A DNA stretch of 64,000 nt from Alphaproteobacteria bacterium SS10 (GCA_019192455.1 JAHCML010000003.1:477294-541293), one strand, 5' to 3'. Counted from the stretch's first letter, positions 18,601 to 28,094 are shown. The notes: a model not told the origin generated them from the sequence alone. Translations and numbers: made by a program.

Positions 18601-21600
18601 CGTTCAGCCTTGGCACCGGCGCCTTCACCGGTCGCCTTATTGGCAATGGCTTCACCAATGACACGCTGTCAGTCGTCAATGGCACCGATGTCAGTGGTGC
18701 CACGCTTAGCAATATTGAAAACCTGACCATCGCCTCTGGCGCCAGTGTTTCCATGACCGTGGCGCAACTGAATGCCTTTACCGGCACGATCACGGCGACC
18801 GGTACCAATGCGATCAACCTGACCAATAGCGGGACGATCACCAATACCAATCTTGGTGCCATTGAGACGCTCTCGACCACCAGCGGTGGCACGGAGATCA
18901 TTCAGGCATCAGCGAGCATTGTTAACAATAAGACACTGACCGCCGCCGATACCGGCAGCGACGCCTTCAACATCACTGGTGCCGCCGGTAACCAGGTCAT
19001 CAATGGCTCGGCGGGTTCAGACACACTCTTTGGTGGTGCGGGTACCGATACCATCTACGGTGGTGCTGGTGCCGATACGATCAACGGCAACAATCAAGCT
19101 GATCTGATTGCCCCCGGCAGCGGTGCCGATGTCATGACCGGTGGGTTCGACAATGACACCTTCACCGGCAGCGACAGCGACCTCAATGGTGATACCATTG
19201 CCGATCTTGAGGCCGGTGATACCGTTATCCTGACTGGTTTTGCACTCGGCTCGTCAGAAGTCAGCTTCAACGGCAGTAACGACGTTCTGCGGATCGATAC
19301 TGACGGGAATACGGGCAACGGGTTTGAGGTTCAGATCAACCTTAGTAATACGCCGGGTGCCAGCCTCGATATTGGTGTTAGTAATGATGGCAGCGACACC
19401 ACCATCGATTTTACGACGGCTAATTTCCCGCCTGTTTTGGCCGGTGTTGATGGTACGCCAAGCTATATCGAGGGCGCGGCTGCCGTCCTGCTCGATACCG
19501 ATGCGACGGTGTCGGATACGGAGCTTGATGCGCTTAACACAGGGGTTGGCAACTATGACGGCGCTAGCTTCACCGTCGCACGCAATGGCGGTGCGGACGG
19601 TGACGATGTGTTCAGCTTTGTCACCGGTGGCAACCTCACTGTCTCAAGCGGCAACATCCAGGCGGGCGGCAATACCATCGCCACCTTCACCAGCACGACC
19701 GGTACACTCACCGTCACCTTTACCAATACCGGCACCATCCCAACCTCTGCCCTGGCTGATGAGGTGCTGCAGGCGGTTCGTTATCAGAACACGAGTGATA
19801 ACCAGCCAGCCAATGTCACGTTGGATTATACGTTTAATGATGGAACTGCTCCGTCGACTGGTACCAACCAGGTGGTGGTTAGCCTCACCGATGTAAACGA
19901 TGAGCCGACCCTGATTGCCACTGGCGGTAACCCGACCTTCACGGAGGATGGCGGTGCCCAAGATCTGTTCAACACAGTCACGGCAAGCACGGTCGAGACT
20001 GGCCAGAACTTCACCAGCATCACGCTTACGGTCACTAATGTGAATGACGGCGCCAATGAGATTTTGAGCTTTGATGGCTCGAATGTCGCCCTCACCAATG
20101 GCAACAGCGTCACCACAGCAACGAACAGCCTGACCGCCAATGTTAGCGTTGCTGGCACGACCGCGACGGTTCAGGTGACGGGTGCCTCACTGTCCAGCGC
20201 ACAGATGGGTACGCTGATTGATACGCTGACCTATCAAAACACATCGGATGACCCAACCACCCTGGGCAACCGCGTAGTGACGATCACTGAGCTGATCGAT
20301 GATGGTGGCACGGCGAATTCAGGTGACGCGACGGCAGCACCAAACACCGTATCAACCGTGACGGTGGTTGGGGTGAATGATCCACCAGTGATCGGTGGTG
20401 TGTTCGGCGATACCAGCTCACAGGTTGTTGCTGGCACTGGCCCGGGCAACCTTGTCGGCCTCGATGATGCGACGGTTAGCAACCCGGATTCCGATGACCA
20501 CAATGGTGGCTTTCTCACCATTGCGCAGACCTCCGGCACGACGAATGGCAGCTGGGGCGCGGATGGCACCACTGTCACCTCTGGCGGTGACGCAACGATC
20601 TCTGCGGGTGAGGTGATTTCAGTTAGCAGCGTCGCGATCGGTACCGTCAATGTCACCGATGATGGCCAGGGCGGGAATGATCTGACCATCAACTTCAACA
20701 CGGCTGGTGCGGATGATGTGGCGATCCAAGCACTGATCCGCAATCTGACCTTTGACGCGCCAAGCGTGATTGATACCCGCGCCTTTGATCTCACGCTGAA
20801 TGACAATGATGGTGTTGTCGGCGGTGGTGATCAGGATGTTACCGGTAGCTTCAGCCTATCCGTGACACCGAACCCGCCGGTCATTGCTGGCCTGGATGGC
20901 GACAGCCTGACCCTCGCCAATGGTGGTACCGCGAATGTGGATGTGGGGGGCAATGCCGCCGTCACCGATGCGGACTCAGCCGATTTCAACACCGGCACGC
21001 TGACCATTGCCCGGCAGGGTGGGCTCGCCGGTGATTTTGGCCTCGACGGTACTTCTGTAACCGTGAGCCCCGGCTTCAGCGCTGGTGCAACCCTCTCGGT
21101 TAGTGGCACGGCCATTGGCACGCTGGTCGCCAGTAACACGGGGCAAGGGACCGAAGATCTTCAGGTGACCCTGAACGCCAACGCCACCCCGGCGCGGCTG
21201 TCCACGGTGCTGCAAGAGCTGACCTATACCAGCACGGCACCAGGTGCCCAGGGCTTCGACGTGACCATCGCTGATGGCACGGGCGCCACCTCCCTCACGT
21301 CTAGCTTCACCATCAATGTGAATGCCCTGCCGGTGAACACTGTGCCGGGGGCGCAAGCCGCCGTGGATGGCACGGCGCTCGCCATTCCAGGCATCAGCGT
21401 TGCCGATGCCGATGGTGGCACCGTAACAACCACCGTCTCTGTCACCAGTGGCGATGGCACCTTCTCCACGACCGGTGCTGCGACCATCACGGGTGACAAC
21501 ACGAACTCAATCCAGCTGGTCGGTTCGGTCGCCGACGTGAACACGACCCTTGGTAATCTGGTCTACACCCCGGCGGTTGATGCTGCCTTCGCCCAGACGG

Positions 21601-22874
21601 TGACGGTGCTGACCAATGATGGCACGGACACCGACAGTGACACCTTCACCGTTAACGTCACCGACCGCCCAACCCTGATCAACCTGGACGGCGGCAGTAT
21701 CTCATCGAATGTGGGTGTGCTGACCCAGTTCGATGCCGATGTGGCGGTTGGCGATACCGACACCAATGACTTCACTGGTGGCACGCTCAACATTGCGCGC
21801 ACCGGTACGATCAGCGGCGATTTCTCGCTGGACGGCACTACCGCGACCTCTGGCACGACGGTGGGCACAGCTGATGCCGTCATCACCCTTGGTGACACGA
21901 TCTTTGTTGGTGGCCTGGCAATTGCCACCGTGACAGCGGATGGCCAGGGCACGAACGCCCTAACACTGGCGCTCAACACCGTGGCGGCGACCCGGGCGAC
22001 CCAGACGGCCTTCCTGCAGAACCTGCAATTCACCGGCGATGTTGCGTCAGCCGGCGGCTTTGATGTGACCATCACCGACCCAACCGGCAATACGAGTGAG
22101 GTGGCCTCCGTCACCGCCACCGTTACGGTGCCAAGCAGTGGTGGCGGTGCGTCACCGGAGTCTGTGGTGACATCAGGCTCGGATTTCGTTGATCTAAGCC
22201 AGCTGCCTAACGTGCCAATCAGCCTTGAGGGCGGCAACGATACTGCCGGTGACAGCATCTTTGCCGATCTTGTTTACGGCAATCAGGGGCAGGACAGTCT
22301 CGAAGGCGCCAATGGTCAGGACACCCTCTATGGCGGGCAGGACGACGACTTTGTCGGTGGTGGTGCCGATAATGATCTGCTCTTCGGTAATCGCGGCGAT
22401 GACCTTGTGAATGGTGGTCCCGGCGACGATGCCGTTTATGGCAATGAGGGGCAGGACACGGTTATCGCTGGTACCGGCAATGATGTTGCCTTCGGTGGCC
22501 AAGGCAATGACATCGTCTATGGCAACCAGGGTGAGGATCAGCTGTTTGGCAATCGTGGCGCCGACCTTCTGTTCGGCGGTCAGGGCAATGATCAGGTCAG
22601 CGGTGGCGAAGGTGCCGATACCTTAGTCGGGGGCGTTGGTGATGACACCCTAACCGGTGGTCCGGGCGCCGACAGTTTCGACTTTGGTACCAATAGCGGT
22701 GCGTCTGTTATCACCGACTATGACGGCGGCACGGGTGATGTGATCATCGGAAACGGCTTCGATGCCGCTGATACCGTGACGCTGACCAATGAGGGCCTGC
22801 TGATCCAAAACGAAGCTGGCGCAACGCTGCTGCTAATCGGTGTGACCAGCATCAATGATGTGGTGTTTGGATAG
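15606..22874 (+). CDS. Giant RTX surface protein/adhesin with DUF4347 domain
   Basis: About 2,422 residues. Order: DUF4347 domain (15650-16130; includes VVSHGEAGAIQLG and FLYGCEVGG), a beta-rich domain (16150-16610), a cadherin-like module (16630-17070), five repeats of about 119 residues (17143-18900), a short RTX block (18985-19180), a second copy of the cadherin-like module (19440-19890), further Ig/cadherin-like modules (19910-22130) and a long C-terminal RTX block (22220-22690) with the type I secretion end. There is one Cys and almost no Lys-rich sequence, as usual for extracellular Ca-dependent adhesins. Start chosen at the ATG with AAGGTG upstream. It stands alone, without type I transporter genes nearby. 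Confidence 0.88.
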   Translation: MNMITPPADLRVTQGSSSVKELIVIDSAAPDKHLFYAQQSADVAIVEIPAGSDGLAELDRILGDYSGLESLHVVSHGEAGAIQLGDTLVDAAALQANGGLLANLDAAMVDGGDVFLYGCEVGGDGSGQELLTIISEGANVDVAASDDLTGAAHLGGDGELEITVGDVDAEAAIAPSVFASMSSLLPIPGTIAFATASNAGSGGGDGSVNATYTNGGYTLVVDGAVRNTRIYADPTNGYAYSSSGETSVTFSFSGGYQFDISSLSILNFLAPQTFTFTSNAGGNYTSGSVPSNGTQSIDLATAGGFTGITSFTVTGSIGAYAHFDDLVVSSLGIPNSEPVFTGLGGTVVYNEGVPVLLDADATVSDTELDALSTAGDYNGATLTVERNGGANTDDSFSFSESGPLFTVSGGNLQSGGLTFATFTNSGGTLTVNFTSSGTTATSALVDQVVQRILYSNTNPSPFGSAVLDYTFNDGTDDSIGTNQVSVTLNNGTSASTTAAGANTNTGANLSPGIIFDTANETLTVANASHGSGSTFNGQAGSDTLVLVTGVDLSGATVSNFENLTLASGGTFTFGASQLGIFSGTITAAGSETINVVGDGNFTTLANVEDFSVGDDSTNTRTITVAEAGTNVSATSGTDAVTFDVGTLAFTGTLIGDGTVNDTVLLGNGANITGATLTNIENLTIASGATVSMTVAQLNSFTGGVTATGTQQVNLSGDGDFTTVADIESFSVGDDSTNTRTITVDQISVNVSATSATDAITFAIGSITYGGTLTGEGTVNDVLSLADGAFVSSATLNNIEDLTLATGATVTLNAAQLAGFTGTITAAGSEQINVNADGDFTTLANVEVYSVADDTTNTRTITVASANASVSATTGNDAINFDIGTLTFTGTLVGNGTVNDTVTLGNGASITGATLTNIENVTLTNGATVSMTAAQLASFTGTVTANVGPQFVNVSGDGDFTTLADVEEFSVGDDSTNTRTITINGSDTDVTAFAANDAVTFSLGTGAFTGRLIGNGFTNDTLSVVNGTDVSGATLSNIENLTIASGASVSMTVAQLNAFTGTITATGTNAINLTNSGTITNTNLGAIETLSTTSGGTEIIQASASIVNNKTLTAADTGSDAFNITGAAGNQVINGSAGSDTLFGGAGTDTIYGGAGADTINGNNQADLIAPGSGADVMTGGFDNDTFTGSDSDLNGDTIADLEAGDTVILTGFALGSSEVSFNGSNDVLRIDTDGNTGNGFEVQINLSNTPGASLDIGVSNDGSDTTIDFTTANFPPVLAGVDGTPSYIEGAAAVLLDTDATVSDTELDALNTGVGNYDGASFTVARNGGADGDDVFSFVTGGNLTVSSGNIQAGGNTIATFTSTTGTLTVTFTNTGTIPTSALADEVLQAVRYQNTSDNQPANVTLDYTFNDGTAPSTGTNQVVVSLTDVNDEPTLIATGGNPTFTEDGGAQDLFNTVTASTVETGQNFTSITLTVTNVNDGANEILSFDGSNVALTNGNSVTTATNSLTANVSVAGTTATVQVTGASLSSAQMGTLIDTLTYQNTSDDPTTLGNRVVTITELIDDGGTANSGDATAAPNTVSTVTVVGVNDPPVIGGVFGDTSSQVVAGTGPGNLVGLDDATVSNPDSDDHNGGFLTIAQTSGTTNGSWGADGTTVTSGGDATISAGEVISVSSVAIGTVNVTDDGQGGNDLTINFNTAGADDVAIQALIRNLTFDAPSVIDTRAFDLTLNDNDGVVGGGDQDVTGSFSLSVTPNPPVIAGLDGDSLTLANGGTANVDVGGNAAVTDADSADFNTGTLTIARQGGLAGDFGLDGTSVTVSPGFSAGATLSVSGTAIGTLVASNTGQGTEDLQVTLNANATPARLSTVLQELTYTSTAPGAQGFDVTIADGTGATSLTSSFTINVNALPVNTVPGAQAAVDGTALAIPGISVADADGGTVTTTVSVTSGDGTFSTTGAATITGDNTNSIQLVGSVADVNTTLGNLVYTPAVDAAFAQTVTVLTNDGTDTDSDTFTVNVTDRPTLINLDGGSISSNVGVLTQFDADVAVGDTDTNDFTGGTLNIARTGTISGDFSLDGTTATSGTTVGTADAVITLGDTIFVGGLAIATVTADGQGTNALTLALNTVAATRATQTAFLQNLQFTGDVASAGGFDVTITDPTGNTSEVASVTATVTVPSSGGGASPESVVTSGSDFVDLSQLPNVPISLEGGNDTAGDSIFADLVYGNQGQDSLEGANGQDTLYGGQDDDFVGGGADNDLLFGNRGDDLVNGGPGDDAVYGNEGQDTVIAGTGNDVAFGGQGNDIVYGNQGEDQLFGNRGADLLFGGQGNDQVSGGEGADTLVGGVGDDTLTGGPGADSFDFGTNSGASVITDYDGGTGDVIIGNGFDAADTVTLTNEGLLIQNEAGATLLLIGVTSINDVVFG
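17143..18900 (+). repeat. Five tandem repeats of about 119 residues inside the giant RTX gene
   Basis: Each unit contains, in order, a segment like ATLTNIENLTIASGA, then AQL-x-FTGTITA, then GDGDFTTLANVE-x-FSVGDDSTNTRTITV and a FTGTL-GNG-TVNDT link. The start of the FSV segment falls at 17433, 17790, 18147 and 18507, so the period is 357, 357 and 360 bases; a fifth, shorter copy lacks that segment. DNA identity between copies is visible, suggesting duplication and possible recombination within the gene. Confidence 0.85.
18985..19180 (+). repeat. Internal RTX nonapeptide block
   Basis: Codes for consecutive GGxGxD-type units (SDTLFGGAGTDTIYGGAGAD and so on). Such units form calcium-binding beta-rolls. 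Its place in the middle of the protein, and not only at the C-terminus, separates the repeat stalk from the cadherin-like half. Confidence 0.75.
22220..22690 (+). repeat. C-terminal RTX nonapeptide block
   Basis: About 16 tandem nonapeptides such as FGGQGNDIVYGNQGEDQ. It precedes the C-terminal segment that carries the uncleaved type I secretion signal in this class of proteins. Many units have GNQG or GNRG in place of GGxG, a bias also seen in the M10 protease at 3796-5310. Confidence 0.8.
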
Positions 22875-22900
22875 GGGCGGCCCTCGCCCTTACCCGCGTG

Positions 22901-24520
22901 TCAGCGCTTCTGGATTAGGTGCGCGATGGTGGCGCCCTGACCGTCAATGGTTAGGGCGGCCACGGCCTCCTGCACCGCCTGATCGGCAACCGATACCCGC
23001 TCATGATGGCGTAGATGCTCAGTCCATGAGCTCTCGGACCAGCTCTCCACGAACACGGTTGGATCATCCGCATCTTGCAGGATATGCCAGCCATAGGCGC
23101 CATATCCCTGACGGATATGCTTCAGCTTCTGTACTTGGTCTAAGAACGCATCCTGGTTGTCATCGGATACGCGATAGGTGGCTGTGATCGTCACCGGTTG
23201 GTGATGGTCGGCCTCATCTACGTGTACTGGCGTTGGCCAATGCATGGAGGGGGTGAAGTCCGTGCCAGCGCCAGTGCCCAGCTTCGCCCGCCAAGTAACC
23301 GGAATGGCGAGCACAAGGCCGGCGGCGGCGATCAGCATGGCAGTACTGACATCATAGAAGCTGGCAACCTGACCCCAGAGGATCGAGCCGAGCGCCATGG
23401 TGCCGAAGAATACCATCAGGAACACCGACAGCCCTCGGGCACGCACCCAATTGGGCAGCGACGTTTGCGCCGAGACATTGAGGGTGGAGAGCACGGCAAT
23501 CCAGCTTGCCCCGGCTAACCCTGCCGCGAGAGCCGCCAGGATTTGATTGGGTACAACAGCAAAAATGGCGAGCACCAAGGCCGTGCCGATAGAGCCAGCG
23601 GCGACCGTCTTATCAGCGCCCAGCTTCTTACGAATGGGCGGCATCACCATGGCCCCGGCCACCGCGCCAGCGCCAACACACCCCATTAGGATGCCGTAGA
23701 GCGTGGCACCGCCTTGCAGCACATCCCGTGCGATAAGCGGCAGCATGGCCCAATAGGCGCTGGCGAACAGGAAGAAGCCAACGGCTCGCACCAATGTCTG
23801 TTTCAATGGCGCGCTATGCCGGGCATAGCGAAGACCGGCGCCCATAGCGCCCAGAATATGCTCAGGCGGCAGCTTGCTTTGCTTCACCGGCGGTGGGCGC
23901 CACCAAATCAGCGCAACAACGATGCCGATTGTTGAGATGAAGTTAAGGGCAAAGGGCGCCGTAATCCCGACGGAGACGATGAGAATGCCCGCTAAGGCAG
24001 GGCCAATTGCCCGGCTGACATTGATGCCAACGGAGTTAAGGGAAACGGCGGCCGGTAAGCTGTCGCGTGAAACCAGGCTAGGCACGATCGCTTGCCAGGC
24101 TGGCGCCATGAAGGCCGCACCGGTGCCCAGCAGGAAGGTAAAGACCAGCAGCACAACGGGCGTTACCAAACCGGCTGCAACTAGCCCGGTAAAGATCGCC
24201 ACCGTGATGGCCATCAGAATGTTAACAACGATCAGCAACCGGCGGCGATCACAGATATCGGCAACCGCACCGGCCAAAACGGCGAATAGGAAGACCGGCA
24301 GCGTCGTCGCCGCCTGTACCAAGGAGACAATGGCCGGGGAGGGCGATAACTCTGTCATCAACCAGGCCGCGCCAACATCATGCATCCAGGTGCCGATGTT
24401 GGAAACGACCGTGGCGACCCATAGGACAGCGAAGGCGCGTTCGCCAAACGGTGCCCAGGCGCTGTTGCTTGTCGCTTTAGTGGCGCCGTCTGATGCTGCT
24501 TTAGAGGTTGCGTTCATCAT
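22901..24520 (-). CDS. MFS_3 family transporter
   Basis: A 539-residue membrane protein with about 12 hydrophobic segments over the first 410 residues and a soluble C-terminal domain of about 110 residues (starting near ITATYRV) that looks like an antibiotic-biosynthesis-monooxygenase-type fold. This two-part layout is typical of the MFS_3/DUF894 family, related to the enterobactin exporter EntS. An SD AAGGTGA precedes the tandem ATG ATG. It is the last gene of the minus-strand row with the amidohydrolases (gap six bases), so it may export or import their substrate or product. Convergent with the giant RTX gene, 26 bases apart. Confidence 0.85.
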   Translation of the reverse strand: MMNATSKAASDGATKATSNSAWAPFGERAFAVLWVATVVSNIGTWMHDVGAAWLMTELSPSPAIVSLVQAATTLPVFLFAVLAGAVADICDRRRLLIVVNILMAITVAIFTGLVAAGLVTPVVLLVFTFLLGTGAAFMAPAWQAIVPSLVSRDSLPAAVSLNSVGINVSRAIGPALAGILIVSVGITAPFALNFISTIGIVVALIWWRPPPVKQSKLPPEHILGAMGAGLRYARHSAPLKQTLVRAVGFFLFASAYWAMLPLIARDVLQGGATLYGILMGCVGAGAVAGAMVMPPIRKKLGADKTVAAGSIGTALVLAIFAVVPNQILAALAAGLAGASWIAVLSTLNVSAQTSLPNWVRARGLSVFLMVFFGTMALGSILWGQVASFYDVSTAMLIAAAGLVLAIPVTWRAKLGTGAGTDFTPSMHWPTPVHVDEADHHQPVTITATYRVSDDNQDAFLDQVQKLKHIRQGYGAYGWHILQDADDPTVFVESWSESSWTEHLRHHERVSVADQAVQEAVAALTIDGQGATIAHLIQKR

Positions 24521-24526
24521 GTCACC

Positions 24527-26227
24527 TTAGGCCGCAGCGCCCGGCGCGCCAAAGGCGTTGATTGGTGACCAGTCGGGGAGTTCACCCAGCGCCTCCGGCC
24601 CATGGGCCTTCAGCCCGTCCTTGGCATGAACCACCTTACCGCCGGTTAAGGTGAGGTCGGCGGTGATATCCGCAATCTCATCTTCGGTAACTGCGAAGTA
24701 ATCACGATCCAGCACAGCGATATCGGCAAACTGCCCCGCCTTAATCTGGCCCTTGATGCTTTGCTCGCGGCTGAACCAGGCACCGGCGGCGGTCCAGTGG
24801 CGGAGGGCGTCTTCACGGCTCAAGGTGTTGTCCTTGGCCCAGATGACATCACCACCGCGTCCCTTGCCTGAGACGGCCCAGTGAATAGCCAACCACGGAT
24901 TGTAGGAAGAGACACGGGTCGCATCAGTGCCAGCGGCCAGCGGCACGCCGGATGCCATCATCTTTTGCACCGGCATCACCTCCCGCAGGGCCTGCTCACC
25001 ATAGCGATCCCGATAGGCGGTTGCCTGGAACGCAATCCGGTTCTGGTAAGAGATACCGCCACCTAGTCGCGCAACCCATTCCATCGTGCTCTCGGTGATC
25101 GTTTCACCATGGTCGAAGATCCAGTTCAGTTCTTCGAGGCCCTTATCGCGGCCAACCTCTTCCAACACAGTCAGCAGTCGTTGCGCGCTTTCCTCATAGG
25201 TGCAGTGGAAGCGGATCGGCCAACGGTTCTCTAGCAGGAACTCCAGAACGGGGCGGAGGTCCCCCTCCATCCGCTTGGGCAAGTCTGGACGCGGGTATGA
25301 GAAGTCCTCAAAATCATAGGCGGAGGCGACCAGCATCTCGCCCGCCCCAACACACTTTAAGTACTCGTTGCCTTCATCGGGTTTGACGATGTCATGCCAG
25401 CGTTTGAAGTCATCAAGCTCAAACATTGGGCGTTGCGCAAAGAGTTGATAACCGATGCGGACGGTTTGCTCGCCGCGTCGGTTTAGCTCGGTGATCACAC
25501 CGTAATCATCCGGGTAGTTGAGGAAGCCGCCAGCGCAATCCAAGGCTGAGGTTAGCCCCAGACCGTTTAGTGCGCGGAAGTAGTGCTTGGTCGATAGCAC
25601 TTGCTGTTCAAAATCGAGCTTGGGCGCCATGTCGAGCAGGGCATAGAGCGGCTGTGCATTCGGCCGGGCCATGGCAAGTCCGGTGGGGTTGCCGTCATCA
25701 TCCCGCTCCAACCTGCCGGAGACGAAGGGTTCATAGAAATGTTTGTCGATGCCCAGCGCGCGTAAAGCAGCCTTATTCAACCAGGCGCGATCATAGAGGT
25801 GCAGCACATAGACCGGGACATCCGGTGCCACGGCATTGATCTCATCCAGGGTGGGTAGGCGTTTTTCAGCGAACTGATCGGCTGACCAGCCGCCGACTAC
25901 TCTTATCCATTGGCCGGCTGGTGTTCGTTCTGCCTGTTGTTTCAACATGGCCAGGCCATCGGCGAGCGACGGCACATGGTCCCAGCGCAACTCCATCGCA
26001 AAGTTATTGCCCTGGCGGATGATGTGGGTGTGGCTATCGATTAGCCCTGGGATAACGCGGCGGCCATCGAGATCGATAACCTCTGCCTCCCCAGCATTGG
26101 CCATGATCTCAGCATCGGTCCCGACCGACAGAATGTTGCCATCGCGGATAGCGACTGCCTCGGCCTCCGGTTTGTCTGGGTCGAAGGTGGTGACACGGCC
26201 ATTGCGCAGGATAAGGGTCGGTTCCAT
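24527..26227 (-). CDS. Amidohydrolase 3 family protein (cytoplasmic)
   Basis: A 566-residue metal-dependent hydrolase of the YtcJ/N-substituted formamide deformylase type. It begins with the short beta-sandwich part (LILRNGRVTTFDPDKPEA), then GLIDSHTHIIR with the HxH metal ligands, and GTDATRVSSYNPW near the C-terminus with the conserved Asp. There is no signal peptide. The next gene upstream encodes a clear paralogue with an export signal. Substrate is probably an amide or formamide-like compound, judged from family only. Confidence 0.83.
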   Translation of the reverse strand: MEPTLILRNGRVTTFDPDKPEAEAVAIRDGNILSVGTDAEIMANAGEAEVIDLDGRRVIPGLIDSHTHIIRQGNNFAMELRWDHVPSLADGLAMLKQQAERTPAGQWIRVVGGWSADQFAEKRLPTLDEINAVAPDVPVYVLHLYDRAWLNKAALRALGIDKHFYEPFVSGRLERDDDGNPTGLAMARPNAQPLYALLDMAPKLDFEQQVLSTKHYFRALNGLGLTSALDCAGGFLNYPDDYGVITELNRRGEQTVRIGYQLFAQRPMFELDDFKRWHDIVKPDEGNEYLKCVGAGEMLVASAYDFEDFSYPRPDLPKRMEGDLRPVLEFLLENRWPIRFHCTYEESAQRLLTVLEEVGRDKGLEELNWIFDHGETITESTMEWVARLGGGISYQNRIAFQATAYRDRYGEQALREVMPVQKMMASGVPLAAGTDATRVSSYNPWLAIHWAVSGKGRGGDVIWAKDNTLSREDALRHWTAAGAWFSREQSIKGQIKAGQFADIAVLDRDYFAVTEDEIADITADLTLTGGKVVHAKDGLKAHGPEALGELPDWSPINAFGAPGAAA

Positions 26228-26297
26228 AGGGTTTAGCTCTTATCGGCGATCATCGTGGGAAGAGGGGCGCAGCCGATGCCGCGCCCCTAACTGTTGG

Positions 26298-28094
26298 TTA
26301 GCCTTGTTGCATGATGACGGGCGACCAATCCGGGCTGACTGCCGGGATATGCTTCAGGTCTTCCCGGGCAAAAGCACCGGCGCCATAGACCACCTCACCA
26401 CCAACGACGGTCAGCTCAGACTGCAGACGGGCAATCTCGGCATCTGTCACGGTGAAGTAATCCCGGTCGAGGACAGAGAAGTCGGCCAGCTGTCCGGCCT
26501 GGATCGCGCCCTTATTGCCCGCATCGCCGGTGAACCAGGCCGAGCCGGTGGTCCAGATGCGCAAGGCTTCTTCACGGGTTAGCAGGTTGGCGTCGTCATA
26601 CATGTTGAGGCCGCCGCGTGAGAGACCGGTGGTCATCCATTGGATTGAGTACCAAGGGTTGAACGAGGTCACGCGAGTGGCATCGGTACCGCCACCAACC
26701 GGCACGCCGAGATCAAGGATGGCACGGAAGTTCGGTGTCTTCTTAAGTGCCTCCGCACCGTAATTGGCGACGAAGTCCTCTGCCTGGAATTGGATGCGGT
26801 TTTGAAGCGCAATACCGCCGCCCAGATTGGCAATCCGCTCCAGGTTCCGTTGGCTGAAGGTCTCCACATGATCAACGAACCAACCTGGGGTTAGGCCGGC
26901 GCCCTTGGCCACATCCTCATAGACGGGCAGCAGGCGATCACCGGTTTCCTCATAGGTGATGTGTTGGCGGAATGGCCAACCACCTTCACCCAGTACGGTC
27001 ATGACCTGGTGTTGGTACTCCTCCGCATTTCGGTCGATATCCGGCCGTGCGTCGGCGAAGATTTCAAAGTCGTAGGACGCCCAGGCAAGGTTCTCACCGG
27101 CACCGACAAACTTCAGCATGTCATCGCCGGTTCCCGCGCGGGTATCGGCGGTCCAGCGCTTGTAGTCGTCGGGCTCTTGCCCCTTATGCTGGGGGAAGGA
27201 GTGATAGCCGATACGGGTGGTCAGCAGATCCTCGCCATGCATCCAGCGGATGACCTTGTAGGGATCAGCATCCGGGAACTCCATCCCGCCGCCACCGGCG
27301 TCAGAGACCGAGGTGATGCCGAGGCTATTCAGCTCGTCAAAGTATTGGAGTGAGCTATTGATCTGATCACGGATGGAGAGCTTCGGCGCCGCGGCTAGGG
27401 TCTTGTACATGACCAGGCCCGAGGGGGCGGCGAGTAGGCGGCCGGTGGCATTGCCGCCCGCATCCTTCTCAATAATCCCGCCTGGATACTCAGGGTGACC
27501 AGGCGTGTCGTAGCCATACCATTCTACCGCCTTGGTATTGAGCAGCGTCAGCTTATAGAGGTGGTGGATCAGAACCGGATGGTTGGGCGCAACCGCATCC
27601 AACTCAGCGATGGTTGGCAGCCGTTTTTCCTTAAACTGGAACTCAGAGAAACCACCAGCAACCCGGATAAACTGGCCCTCGGGTGTGCGCTCGGCTTGCA
27701 CACGCAGCAGGTGCAGCGCTTCTTCCAGGCTATCAACACCGTCCCAGCGAACCTCGAGGTTGTAGTTTACCGCACCACGGATCGCATGGGTGTGGCTGTC
27801 ATTGAGGCCGGGGATCACCCGCTGGCCCCGGGCATTGATCACCTGGGTGAACGGGCCAATCAAGCTTTGCATCTGATCATCAGAACCAACGGCAATGAAC
27901 CGGCCATCACGGGCGGCGAGCGCGGTCGCGTCCGGCTTTTCCGGATCCATGGTTGTGATGCGACCATTCAGTAGAACGAGGTCGGCACCACCACTTTGCG
28001 CATAGGCAAGCGGTGCGCCCGATGCGGCAATGAGGGTGGAGAGGCCAGCCATCATATGGCGGCGGTTCATAGATGTGTTCACGGGCGTGTCCAT
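26298..28094 (-). CDS. Amidohydrolase 3 family protein with export signal
   Basis: About 599 residues from the ATG at 28094, which has GGGGAG seven bases upstream; an earlier in-frame start at 28154 lacks this. The N-terminus has NRRHMMAGLSTLIAASGAPL ending in AYAQS, a hydrophobic signal with an Arg pair that suggests Tat export. GLNDSHTHAIR holds the metal ligands and GTDATRVTSFNPW the conserved Asp. It is closely related throughout to the cytoplasmic enzyme encoded next to it (for example EKRLPT and AVAP segments in both). Probably acts in the periplasm on the same or a related compound. Confidence 0.83.
   Translation of the reverse strand: MDTPVNTSMNRRHMMAGLSTLIAASGAPLAYAQSGGADLVLLNGRITTMDPEKPDATALAARDGRFIAVGSDDQMQSLIGPFTQVINARGQRVIPGLNDSHTHAIRGAVNYNLEVRWDGVDSLEEALHLLRVQAERTPEGQFIRVAGGFSEFQFKEKRLPTIAELDAVAPNHPVLIHHLYKLTLLNTKAVEWYGYDTPGHPEYPGGIIEKDAGGNATGRLLAAPSGLVMYKTLAAAPKLSIRDQINSSLQYFDELNSLGITSVSDAGGGGMEFPDADPYKVIRWMHGEDLLTTRIGYHSFPQHKGQEPDDYKRWTADTRAGTGDDMLKFVGAGENLAWASYDFEIFADARPDIDRNAEEYQHQVMTVLGEGGWPFRQHITYEETGDRLLPVYEDVAKGAGLTPGWFVDHVETFSQRNLERIANLGGGIALQNRIQFQAEDFVANYGAEALKKTPNFRAILDLGVPVGGGTDATRVTSFNPWYSIQWMTTGLSRGGLNMYDDANLLTREEALRIWTTGSAWFTGDAGNKGAIQAGQLADFSVLDRDYFTVTDAEIARLQSELTVVGGEVVYGAGAFAREDLKHIPAVSPDWSPVIMQQG

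Noticed and set aside
17143-18900. Regular DNA repeats that might suggest a CRISPR-like array
   Set aside because: Period is about 360 bases, in frame and coding; no short identical repeats with spacers.
17216-22258. Several long open frames on the minus strand inside the giant RTX gene (for example 17216-17830, 18146-18901, 21563-22258)
   Set aside because: They follow the codon bias and repeats of the plus-strand gene, lack ribosome sites, and repeat with the same period as the repeats; shadows only.
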